This document shows positions 1 through 8,400 of a stretch of 51,120 nucleotides of DNA, in pieces. The notes below the pieces were generated by a model. That model ran no database searches. It was not told the DNA's origin and worked only from the letters and a program-made list of their open reading frames with translations. Position numbers and translations under genes: made by a program. Numbering within the stretch: position 1 is the stretch's first letter; each line of letters starts with the position of its first letter. Origin of the DNA: Flavobacterium sp. UBA7680 (GTDB lineage: Bacteria; Bacteroidota; Bacteroidia; Flavobacteriales; Flavobacteriaceae); assembly GCF_002482975.1 (NCBI RefSeq), contig NZ_DLHA01000014.1, positions 1 to 51,120 on the forward strand, written 5' to 3'.

Positions 1-230
1 GGCAATCCCTGAAGGTTGGTAACCAAGGGATAGGTGATCTGGTCTTCAACGAGCTGTGGAGCACGTCCCATCCATTCTGTAAAAACGATTACCTGATTTT
101 CAGATAAATCGGGAATAGCATCAATAGGATTTTTTTGAATAGAGATGATACCCCATACAAATATTCCTGCTGATAATAGTAAAACGATATAACGGTTGCG
201 CAGCGACCATTCTATTAATTTGTGTACCAT
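1..230 (-). CDS. CusA-type heavy-metal RND efflux pump, N-terminal part (cut by window edge)
   Basis: The reverse strand gives an open frame of 76 codons from ATG at 230 that runs off the left edge. It starts MVHKLIEWSLRNRYIVLL, a short cytoplasmic stretch followed by the first membrane helix. It continues with the CusA/HME-RND signatures DAIPDLSENQVIV and GRAPQLVEDQITYPL. The family pumps monovalent or divalent metal ions (Cu/Ag for the CusA branch) from the periplasm out through an adaptor and an outer-membrane channel. The gene lies four bases after the haem-binding-domain gene and ends the visible part of the minus-strand metal operon. Copper as substrate is inferred from the neighbours. 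Confidence 0.85.
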   Translation of the reverse strand, partial: MVHKLIEWSLRNRYIVLLLSAGIFVWGIISIQKNPIDAIPDLSENQVIVFTEWMGRAPQLVEDQITYPLVTNLQGL

Positions 231-234
231 AGAT

Positions 235-705
235 TTAATTTATTTGTGCAAGACTATCGCTTACTTTTTCAATCCAATTGAGCAGTTGTTCTTTCTGAAC
301 AGTATTCAGCACTGCATTTTTATGGATCAGCGTATAGGAAGCCAAAGGCATTTCGTTAGCTTTTATCTGCTTGGCAATTCGGTCTAATTTATTTTCCTGT
401 TTTCGTTTGGAATAACTTCCCCATTGGCTAAAATTCAAATTTTCTTTACCCTTAGTAATATGCCCCTCCATGAAAGTACGTGCCGGCTGTATGTAGGAGT
501 ACCATGGATATTGCGTGTTGCTGCTGTGACAATCATAACAGGAAGTCTGAAGAATCGTTTGTACATTTTTGGGAATGGGATAGACTCTCGAAATGTGAAT
601 TGGTAAAACCTGCCCGTAATCGGAATTTCGGGCAGGCTGATACAATTGCATCAGTAGAAAAATAATTAACCCAATAAAAAGAATCTTTCTGATGAATCGT
701 TTCAT
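235..705 (-). CDS. Haem-binding-domain (Haem_bd) protein, membrane-anchored
   Basis: A 156-residue protein with one N-terminal hydrophobic segment (about residues 6-22), probably an uncleaved anchor that places the rest in the periplasm. Residues 56-60 are CYDCH, a c-type haem motif, followed by NTQYPWYS, the usual continuation of the small Haem_bd family in Bacteroidetes. These proteins are thought to bind one haem and are often found beside metal-resistance or cytochrome genes, but their reaction is unknown. The gene starts one base after the DUF3347 gene stops and ends four bases before the RND pump, so it is surely co-transcribed with them. Confidence 0.8.
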   Translation of the reverse strand: MKRFIRKILFIGLIIFLLMQLYQPARNSDYGQVLPIHISRVYPIPKNVQTILQTSCYDCHSSNTQYPWYSYIQPARTFMEGHITKGKENLNFSQWGSYSKRKQENKLDRIAKQIKANEMPLASYTLIHKNAVLNTVQKEQLLNWIEKVSDSLAQIN

Positions 706-706
706 T

Positions 707-1219
707 TTACAATTGTTTTTTCATTGAACCGCAGGTAAGCATTTTGGAACCATAGTAAGGGTTTTTTATCTCTTTTGTTTCACTAATCCAGATAGCTCCT
801 TTTCCTCCATCATACATAGGACAAGAATCCTGGTATAGTGTTTTTGGAGCTCCAAAAGTCTTGATCAAATCATTTACGTCTTTACTCAGTAGGGCAAAAT
901 GCTCTCTTTGATGCTCAATATTGCCACCATTAGCCCCAATATGTTCTGCATGCTCTTTGGCGTCGTCAGCTATATCAAGATATGCTGCTTTGGATTTTGG
1001 ATCTATCGATTTTACATTTACGCTTTTGAAAGTCGCATACAATGCTTTTCCAGCTTTAGCAGCTCCGTTGGTGTCATCTTTTGCAAGTGCATTTTTTAAT
1101 GCTAAATAATTTGCTACAATTTGTTCAGTTGAAAATTTAGTTTCTGTTTTTTTGCTTTGTGCATTACCTGAAACCATTACAAATACCATAACTATGGCTG
1201 AAAGAATTACATTTTTCAT
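707..1219 (-). CDS. DUF3347 protein, exported, single-domain form
   Basis: A 170-residue protein with a signal peptide (about residues 1-20, cut near NAQS). A DUF3347 domain fills the rest: the helical part NYLALKNALAKDD...AGKALY, then IGANGGNIEHQREHFALLSKDVNDLIKTF, and a C-terminal half with CPMYDGGKGAIWIS, NPYYGSKMLTCGS. The conserved Cys, Met and His residues could bind copper. DUF3347 is widespread in Bacteroidetes metal operons, but its role is not established. It is very similar to the DUF3347 half of the next gene upstream (1464-2156), so the two look like a recent duplication. It lacks the extra metal-binding module of its paralogue. Confidence 0.85.
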   Translation of the reverse strand: MKNVILSAIVMVFVMVSGNAQSKKTETKFSTEQIVANYLALKNALAKDDTNGAAKAGKALYATFKSVNVKSIDPKSKAAYLDIADDAKEHAEHIGANGGNIEHQREHFALLSKDVNDLIKTFGAPKTLYQDSCPMYDGGKGAIWISETKEIKNPYYGSKMLTCGSMKKQL

Positions 1220-1252
1220 TTTTATTAAATTTTAATTGTTAAAAAAAAGGGT

Positions 1253-1401
1253 ACTATTGATGTTTCTGAAAATATGTCTATCAACTTACTTACATGAAAA
1301 GACATATCATAAGTGACTATTTGGTTAAAGAACGGATCAAAGGGCAGTCTAAAAAATTAGATGCATTTTTTCCATTTCAATAAATTCGGAACATCAATAG
1401 T
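1253..1401. repeat. Long-range inverted repeat in the gap between two DUF3347 genes
   Basis: The 12-base sequence ACTATTGATGTT at 1253-1264 recurs inverted as AACATCAATAGT at 1390-1401. Inside lies a second short inversion, ATATGTC...GACATAT (about 1274-1310). The gap of 244 bases in an otherwise tight operon has no convincing gene. It may be a small non-autonomous insertion or an mRNA-processing structure between the duplicated DUF3347 genes. No target-site duplication was identified. Confidence 0.4.
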
Positions 1402-1463
1402 CACCGTAACATTGAGTGGTCATTATGTAAATAACCCGATATATTTAGAAGTAGTTAACTGCT

Positions 1464-2156
1464 TTACAGTTCTTTTTTCATAGAACCACAGGTTAACATT
1501 TTTTTACCTTGATATGGATTTTTGATTTCCTTGGTTTCGCTTATCCAAATAGCTCCTTTACCACCATCATACATAGGGCAAAAATCTTGATACAATTTTT
1601 GCTCTGATTTGAAAGATTTTATCAAATCATTCATGTCTTTACTTAACATGGCAAAATGCTCTCTTTGGTGTTCGATATTTCCACCGTTAGCTCCAATATG
1701 TTCTGCGTGTTCTTTAGCATCATCAGCAATATCAAGATATTCTGTCTTTAATTTCGCATCTATTGAATTGGGATTTACATTATTAAAAATTGCATACAAT
1801 GCTTGTCCGGCATTTGCAGCTCCTTTTGTATCATCTTTGGTTAATGCATTTTTTAAAGTCAGATAATTGCTCACAATTTCGTTTATAGAAAATGTTGTTT
1901 GAGCACCTTGAGTTGTTTTTACCTCTGCACTTTTTTCAGTAGTTTCCTTTACTGGCTCGGTTAATTCCATTCCGCATTTGGAACATTTGTCTCCTTTTTT
2001 TCCTGTAACTTCAGGATGCATGGAACAGGCATACAATTGTGAATCACTCTGAGCTGTCCCGGAAGCAGCTTCAGGAGCTGTAGTTTCCTTGTTTTTTGAA
2101 TTACAGGCTGTAAGTACAATTGCCATTATAAGGGTCGAGAAAATTAATTTTTTCAT
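1464..2156 (-). CDS. Lipoprotein with heavy-metal-binding (HMBD) motif plus DUF3347
   Basis: From the ATG at 2156 (MKKLIFST) the protein has 230 residues. An upstream ATG at 2201 would add 15 charged residues ahead of the signal peptide, so the downstream start is preferred. Residues 1-18 form a lipoprotein signal ending in LTAC, with Cys18 the lipidated residue. Residues 42-65 carry YACSMHPEV...GDKCSKCGMEL, the HMBD motif found in CusA/CusB/CopA-associated proteins. The C-terminal two thirds is DUF3347, closely similar to the neighbouring gene at 707-1219. It probably sits on the inner face of the outer membrane or in the periplasm and binds copper or a similar metal. That role is inferred from the motif and the operon. 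Confidence 0.85.
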   Translation of the reverse strand: MKKLIFSTLIMAIVLTACNSKNKETTAPEAASGTAQSDSQLYACSMHPEVTGKKGDKCSKCGMELTEPVKETTEKSAEVKTTQGAQTTFSINEIVSNYLTLKNALTKDDTKGAANAGQALYAIFNNVNPNSIDAKLKTEYLDIADDAKEHAEHIGANGGNIEHQREHFAMLSKDMNDLIKSFKSEQKLYQDFCPMYDGGKGAIWISETKEIKNPYQGKKMLTCGSMKKEL

Positions 2157-2292
2157 TTTTTTTAGTTTTAGATCTCTTATAAATGTTGTTTTGTCCAACA
2201 TTCTTTTATTTGAGTGTTATACGAATAATTCTTTTTTTGATTGTGCAAATTCAATTTCCGGTTGGCATTTTGAATACCTTTTAGGATAGGAT

Positions 2293-3363
2293 TTACATTT
2301 TTAGCACCAAACCATTGGGTTTTCTGCCTACATTAATAGTTTTAGAGACAGTGTGATTTGATACGTTAACTACAGAGACTGTATTGGCTGTCTGATTGGT
2401 CACATATGCTGTATTGCCATCTGCTGTAAATGTTATTGCATGTGCACCCGAGCCAGTAGTAAATACACCTCCATGCATCCACATCATCATAGTCTGGTCC
2501 CAAGTCCAATAATGTACTTTTGCATTAACAGGATCGCTTACCCAAAGTTCCTTCTTATTGCCATTGTGAGACGCTATTCCAGGCATAAATCCTAAATCAA
2601 TGGTTTGATCTACAGCATCCGTTGCCACATTGATTACCGAGATAGATTGCCCGTCTTCATTATCAACATACATTCTGGCGTCACTTCCTGTCCAAGCACC
2701 CACAGGGTTGTTCCCTACAGCAACAGTGGCTGTAACTTGTTTGGTTGTCGTATTTATAACTGACACAGTATTATCATCTCCATTAGCGACATAAGCCTTA
2801 GTGCCGTCAGAAGAAAAGGTAAGCTCAGCAGGCATCATGCCCACTGCAATGGTATTTTTCAATGTGTATGTTAATGCATCATAAACCAGAACTTTTCCAT
2901 TCATGTCCATTTGAGGTACCCAAATTTCTAAACCATTTGGACTGTAGATCGTGTTATGGTTCATCATTGGCAGGTTAATGTTTTTTACAGTTGTTCCATT
3001 GACGGCATCAATTACTAGGAGTTTACCTGTCATTCCTTCCATGCCGGCAGTATGACCGGCAGAGAAGTCCATTCCGGGCACGCCAATGGCCAGGTGATTA
3101 GAATGTAAAGAAATGTGGTGAGGCCACATGATCATATCAGTTCCGGTCCCCATAAGGCTGACGGTCTCTGTAACTTCATTAGTTGCCAATTTGATTACTG
3201 AAATTGTGCCGTCCTGACCATTGACCACATATGCAGCAGGATAGTTTATGTTCAATTTTGGATCGGACATATTCATATCATCTGATTTACTGCAAGAAGA
3301 CAGCCATAGGGTTCCTAAGATTAATGCTCCAAGGATTGAAGTACCTGTAATTATATTTTTCAT
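2293..3363 (-). CDS. YVTN/YncE-type beta-propeller lipoprotein
   Basis: A 356-residue protein with a lipoprotein signal peptide ending LSSCSK (Cys near residue 24). The rest is a series of about seven blades with the repeated pattern AYVxNxxDxTxSVIN...V. Examples are AYVVNGQDGTISVI, AYVANGDDNTVSVI and AYVTNQTANTVSVV, so it folds as a beta-propeller. Met- and His-rich stretches (MNMSDP, TMMMWMHGG, GHTAGMEGMTG) fit a protein exposed to copper. YncE-like propellers are common in Bacteroidetes metal operons, but no enzymatic role is established. It lies 13 bases downstream of the HMA-DUF3347 gene and is transcribed with it. Confidence 0.85.
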   Translation of the reverse strand: MKNIITGTSILGALILGTLWLSSCSKSDDMNMSDPKLNINYPAAYVVNGQDGTISVIKLATNEVTETVSLMGTGTDMIMWPHHISLHSNHLAIGVPGMDFSAGHTAGMEGMTGKLLVIDAVNGTTVKNINLPMMNHNTIYSPNGLEIWVPQMDMNGKVLVYDALTYTLKNTIAVGMMPAELTFSSDGTKAYVANGDDNTVSVINTTTKQVTATVAVGNNPVGAWTGSDARMYVDNEDGQSISVINVATDAVDQTIDLGFMPGIASHNGNKKELWVSDPVNAKVHYWTWDQTMMMWMHGGVFTTGSGAHAITFTADGNTAYVTNQTANTVSVVNVSNHTVSKTINVGRKPNGLVLKM

Positions 3364-3376
3364 TTTTGATTTGGGA

Positions 3377-4231
3377 TTATTTGATTGTTTCTATAGTTGA
3401 TCCACAGCTTAGCATCTGGGAACCGTAATACGGATTCTTGATACCACTTTCTTTGCTCAGCCAATTCGCATCAACCATTGGGCAATGATTATAATAAACC
3501 GGTTGTGGCTGATTGGTAGTTTTTATAAGATCGTAAGTGTTTTTAGATAAGCCTTTAAAGGATTCTCTTTGTTTCTTAATATCCTGGGTTTCAGAAATGT
3601 TTTTTGCATCTGTAGCTAAACTTTTCATTACATTCATCCATGCAGTATGTTCTTTAGGTTTTAGGTTGTCCATTTTGACAGCATTGATTGCAGTAAGAAG
3701 TTCTTTAGATTTGATTGCAGTAGTCTTGGCATCTGTTTTCACTAAAGCATCTTTTAGCTCAAAGTAGTTGTCGAAAATTGTTTTAAATGGACTGTCTTGT
3801 TGTGCATCTGGAAGAACTGCGGTTGTATGCTGGGAATGATCCATTTTCTCCATATCCATTTTTGATTCTTTCATTGTGACAGCCATCTTATTTGTTCTTT
3901 CATATTGGCAGCATTGTGGAAGTTTTACATATGCTTCGGCAGGAGATAAGAATTGCTCACTGTCATATCCCGCTAAGGCAATTCGTTTTAGGATCTCCTC
4001 CTGATTTGTTTTCTTCTGGTCGTAGGTAATGGCCGCAATTTTGGTGTTCTCATCCCAGTTTGCCGAAGCGATATTTTTGATGTTTGCTGCTTTTTCAATA
4101 GCAGTTTTGCACATTAGACAATTACCATAAATTTTTGTGTTTACGGTTTTGGCATTTTTTATAGGTGCGCCATACACTACGACTGATAGCAATATTGTAA
4201 TTGCCATCAATCCTTTTTGAATTAATTTCAT
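3377..4231 (-). CDS. Exported HMA-domain plus DUF3347 fusion protein
   Basis: A 284-residue protein with a signal peptide (about 1-22). Next comes a heavy-metal-associated domain (about 30-95) with the metal-binding loop GNCLMCKTAIEKA in place of the usual GMTCxxC, and then a His/Met-rich linker (MDMEKMDHSQHT). A DUF3347 domain forms the C-terminal half and ends in CPMVDANWLS and GSQMLSCGS. An HMA domain outside the cytoplasm, joined to DUF3347, suggests periplasmic handling of Cu+ or a similar soft metal. It is the third DUF3347 protein of the operon and the most diverged. The gene is preceded by about 150 bases of AT-rich DNA that may hold a promoter. Confidence 0.85.
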   Translation of the reverse strand: MKLIQKGLMAITILLSVVVYGAPIKNAKTVNTKIYGNCLMCKTAIEKAANIKNIASANWDENTKIAAITYDQKKTNQEEILKRIALAGYDSEQFLSPAEAYVKLPQCCQYERTNKMAVTMKESKMDMEKMDHSQHTTAVLPDAQQDSPFKTIFDNYFELKDALVKTDAKTTAIKSKELLTAINAVKMDNLKPKEHTAWMNVMKSLATDAKNISETQDIKKQRESFKGLSKNTYDLIKTTNQPQPVYYNHCPMVDANWLSKESGIKNPYYGSQMLSCGSTIETIK

Positions 4232-4382
4232 TTTAAAATGTATTAGAAGTGAATGTAGTCTTATGAGAAATAATTGTATATACGAGGTGTATAGACTATT
4301 ATTCTATATAAGCGAAAAATTAAAATAATGAAAAACAAATGGCTTCCTTCTTTGGCACACGTATGGCTATCAAAAAAGGTTT

Positions 4383-4754
4383 TTAGCTTATTTTAGGTAT
4401 AAGCCAGATAGAATAGAAACCTGTTAAAATTGAGGTTTCTGAATTGTAGAATTTTTGTTTTTGAGAAAAAAGACTCAAAGTATTGTTTTTGAATTCCAGT
4501 TCGCTTAAAAAGGAGATACCTCCATTGCATACTGAAGCACACCCGCATGAAGCATGTCCACATTTATGACCGCAGCCATCATGCTTTTCCTTTTTGGAAT
4601 GACCGCCTTCTTCTGAGCAGCAATCCTCATTATGGGTTTTAGAAGTTTCCTTAGTACAGGAAGCTTTCTTTGAAAGATTTCCACATGCAAAAGTTGCCGT
4701 TGGCACTAGGAAGAGGCCAAGGGTAACAATTAATATGATGTAAAATCTTTTCAT
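4383..4754 (-). CDS. Small exported Cys/His-rich protein, probable metal-binding
   Basis: A 123-residue protein with a signal peptide (about 1-23, ending TFACG). Between residues 24 and 80 it is crowded with Cys, His, Lys and Glu: CCSEEGGHSKK, DGCGHKCGHASCGCASVC. Such spacing would bind several metal ions, as in metallothionein-like or copper-storage proteins. The last 40 residues lack Cys and have no recognisable domain. It is the first gene of the minus-strand metal operon and faces another small Cys-rich exported protein (5026-5352) across the 271-base intergenic region. I do not recognise a named family. Confidence 0.7.
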   Translation of the reverse strand: MKRFYIILIVTLGLFLVPTATFACGNLSKKASCTKETSKTHNEDCCSEEGGHSKKEKHDGCGHKCGHASCGCASVCNGGISFLSELEFKNNTLSLFSQKQKFYNSETSILTGFYSIWLIPKIS

Positions 4755-5025
4755 GAGAAGTAAATATAGTATTACAAAGGTAATAATATAAATATAAGTT
4801 AAAATAAATTAAATGTTAAAGTTGTTAATTTCAAATATCTTTTGTAATCTCCACGGATAATTCCTGCCATGATTAAAATGGTAGAACCATTAATTTTTAT
4901 TTTTGCAATGTAATCAAATTTGCATTATAACTATTTATAAATGAATTCTAGTTTCGTATAAAGTTGCCGATAGTCAATAAAAATTATTTTTAAATAATAT
5001 AAATTTTATTACTATTTTTACATCC

Positions 5026-5352
5026 GTGAAATGGTTTAACATCATATTGTCAGTTTATATAGTAGTCTTGGCATTTATGCCCTGTGCTGATATGGAAGTA
5101 AGTAATGCCGGACAGTCTTCGGAAGCGCAGCAATATCAATGTGTTAATCATTCACACAATAAGAAAAAAGATTTGTGTAACCCATTTTGTAATTGTAATC
5201 GTTGTGGAGCACAGATTTTGAGTTATTTTCCTGTTATTAATTATAATTTTACTTTAATCTCTACGGTTATAAAAACCAAAGAACCAGTTTACAAGCCAGT
5301 TTTTGTTTCCTATTTCTTTGGAAGTATTTGGCAACCACCTCAAATAGTATAA
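5026..5352 (+). CDS. DUF6660-like small exported Cys/His-rich protein
   Basis: A 108-residue protein that begins with GTG at 5026 (KWFNIILSVYIVVLAFMPC). No in-frame ATG keeps the signal peptide, so the GTG start is chosen. After the hydrophobic segment it has Cys/His motifs (CVNHSHNKKKDLCNPFCNCNRCGAQ), then a hydrophobic tail ending FFGSIWQPPQIV. This is the pattern of the short DUF6660 proteins found directly upstream of CzcA-type pumps in flavobacteria. A role in periplasmic metal binding or sensing is inferred. It heads the plus-strand efflux operon, 92 bases before the RND gene. Confidence 0.7.
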   Translation: MKWFNIILSVYIVVLAFMPCADMEVSNAGQSSEAQQYQCVNHSHNKKKDLCNPFCNCNRCGAQILSYFPVINYNFTLISTVIKTKEPVYKPVFVSYFFGSIWQPPQIV

Positions 5353-5444
5353 TGATGCCCGAGTAATTTCGGGTTAACAAGTTGTGGACTTCCACGAAAT
5401 TTCAGGATTATGTCCTGAGAATATCATTCATTATACAATAAAAA

Positions 5445-8400
5445 ATGTTAGACAAGATAATTGCGTTCAGCATAAAAAACAAAATCATCATAGCAATGAT
5501 GACACTGGCACTTGTAATTGCAGGTATTTACAGTGCTGTAAAATTGCCCATTGATGTGATTCCTGATATTAGTAACAACCAAGTACAGGTTATTACATTA
5601 GCTCCCTCTATGGGCGCTCAGGAAGTAGAGCAATATATTACTGCTCCTATTGAGTTAGCAACAGGTAACATTCCCAATGTTACTGAAAAAAGGTCAATAT
5701 CAAGATCGGGGTTGTCAGTTGTAACTTTGGTTTTCAAAGATGAAACTGATGTATATTGGGCTCGTCAACAAGTAGGGGCACAACTTAAGGAAGTAGAAGG
5801 GCAAATAACCAAAGATATGGGTGAACCAATGCTTGCACCTATTACAACAGGTCTTGGAGAAATATATCACTATGTTATTCATACGAAACCAGGGTATGAA
5901 AAAAAGTATTCCGCTACAGATTTACGTACCATTCAGGATTGGATTGTAAAACGACAAATGGCAGGTGTTGTGGGCCTGGCAGAAGTAAGTGGTTGGGGAG
6001 GCTATATAAAACAGTATGAAATTGCATTAGACAATGATAGGCTTAATGCTATGAATATTACAATTTCTGAAATATATGAAGCTCTTGAAAAAAATAATGC
6101 AAATACTGGCGGGTCATATATAGAACAACAAAGCAATGCTTATTTTATTCGGGGTTTAGGCCAGGTTAAAACTTTGGATGATATTGAAAAAATAGTCATT
6201 AAAAATATTAATGGCACTCCTGTCCTTATTCGTGATGTGGCATTAGTGCAGTTTGGAAAGGCTACCCGATACGGGGCAGTTACCCGAAATGGTAAGGGCG
6301 AAGTAGTAGCTGGTGTGACGCTAATGCTCAAAGGTGAAAATTTTAACCAAGTTAGCAAAAATGTAAAGGAACGCATGGCACAGATTCAAAAAACACTTCC
6401 TGAAGGAGTGATCATTGAGCCTTTTATAGACCGCTCTGAATTAGTGGGCAGAGCTATTGGTACTGTTGAGAAAAACCTGATTGAAGGAGGTTTGATTGTC
6501 ATTTTGATTTTAGTTTTACTTCTAGGAAATCTTCGAGCTGGATTAGTTGTCGCTTCCGTAATACCTCTTGCCATGCTTTTTGCATTATGCATGATGAGGC
6601 TTTTCGGGGTTTCAGGAAATCTTATGAGTTTAGGTGCGATTGATTTTGGGTTAATTGTTGACGGTGCAGTAATTATAGTTGAAGCCATTGTACATCGAAT
6701 AACATTGAGTCGTAAGCACCATCAAGGTTTAGAAAAACTAACCCAAGAACAGATGGACTCTGAGGTTTATGGTGCTGCTTCCAAAATAAGAAATAGCGCA
6801 GCGTTTGGAGAAATCATTATCATGATTGTTTACCTACCGATTTTAGCCCTTGCAGGTATTGAAGGAAAAATGTTTATTCCAATGGCACAAACAGTTGCAT
6901 TTGCAATTCTTGGAGCATTTATTCTTTCGCTGACTTATGTTCCAATGATGTCAGCGTTATGCCTCAGTAAAAAAACAGAGCATAAAAGAAATATTTCAGA
7001 TAAGATTATGGATTTCTTACAGCGTGTTTATTCCCCTGTGCTTGAACTTGCATTGAGGTTTAAAAAATCTTTGATAGCTATATTTGCACTTTTATTTTTA
7101 GTTAGTATATGGATTTTCAATACTATTGGAGGTGAATTTATCCCAACCCTTGAGGAAGGCGATTTAACAGTGGAAATATCAATGATGCAGGGAGCCTCGC
7201 TATCGCAAACAGTTGAAACTTTCACTGTAGCAGAAGGAATGCTGAAAAAGAAATTTCCTGAAATTAGACAAATTGTAACGCGTATAGGTAGTGCCGAAAT
7301 CCCTACAGATCCAATGCCTATTGAAAAAGGCGATATGATGCTGCAAATGAAGGACAAGAAAGAATGGACTAGTGCTGATTCACGTGAGGAAATACAAGAG
7401 AAAATTGAAGAAGTTTTGTCTGTATTGCCTGGCGTCAAAGTTGAAGTAACCCAGCCAATGCAAATGCGATTTAATGAATTGATGACAGGAATACGACAAG
7501 ATGTCGCTATAAAAATATTTGGAGACGATCTTGACGAGTTAGCAAAACAGGCAAAAATTGTCGGTACATTAATAGCACCTATAGAAGGTGTGACCGAACC
7601 GACCATTGAAAAGGTAACTGGTTTACCACAAATAGTTGTCGAGTACGATCGCGACAAAATTGCACAATATGGCTTATCCATTTCTGATGTCAATATGGTT
7701 TTAAATACTGCCTTTGCAGGAAATGTTGCTGGTGTTGTTTTTGAAAAAGAAATGCGCTTCGATATGGTGGTGCGTCTAAAGAGTAATTTGCGTACAGATA
7801 TACACAATATTGAAAACCTCTACGTTCCTTTGCCTTCAGGGAGTAAGATTCCACTAAACCAGTTGGCAGATATTAAAATTGTAGATGCACCCGCTCAGGT
7901 ATCAAGAGAAAACGGAAAGAGAAGAGTGTATGTAGGTTTTAATGTACGCGGTCGCGATGTTGAAAGTCTTGTTGAGGAGATTCAGGCAAAATTGGATAAG
8001 AATCTTAAACTGCCTCCGGGTTATTACATTACTTATGGTGGACAATTTCAAAACTTAAAGGACGCCAATAACCGCTTGGCAGTATCTTTACCTATTGCTT
8101 TAGGTTTAATTTTAATCTTGCTGTATTTCACCTTTGGTTCATTAAAACAGACGATGCTCATTTTTACTGCTATTCCGCTGTCAGCTATTGGAGGAATATT
8201 CGCTTTGTGGATACGAGACATGCCTTTTAGTATTTCTGCAGGTGTTGGTTTTATTGCTTTGTTTGGAGTTGCAGTTTTAAATGGGATTGTCCTTATTGGT
8301 GAATTCAACTCACTTGAAAAAGAAGGAGTTTCAGATATTTATGAACGAGTTCGCCTCGGTACTAAACACCGGTTACGCCCTGTAATCATGACTGCCTCAG

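Noticed and set aside
1294..1383. Small open frame MKRHIISDYLVKERIKGQSK... on the plus strand
   Set aside because: It lies inside the inverted-repeat gap, has no recognised family and no partner gene. It was not called a gene.
7028..7807. Long antisense open frame (259 codons) inside the CzcA gene
   Set aside because: It lies fully opposite a clear RND pump, has Ser/Thr-rich nonsense composition and no recognisable domain. It is a frame shadow.
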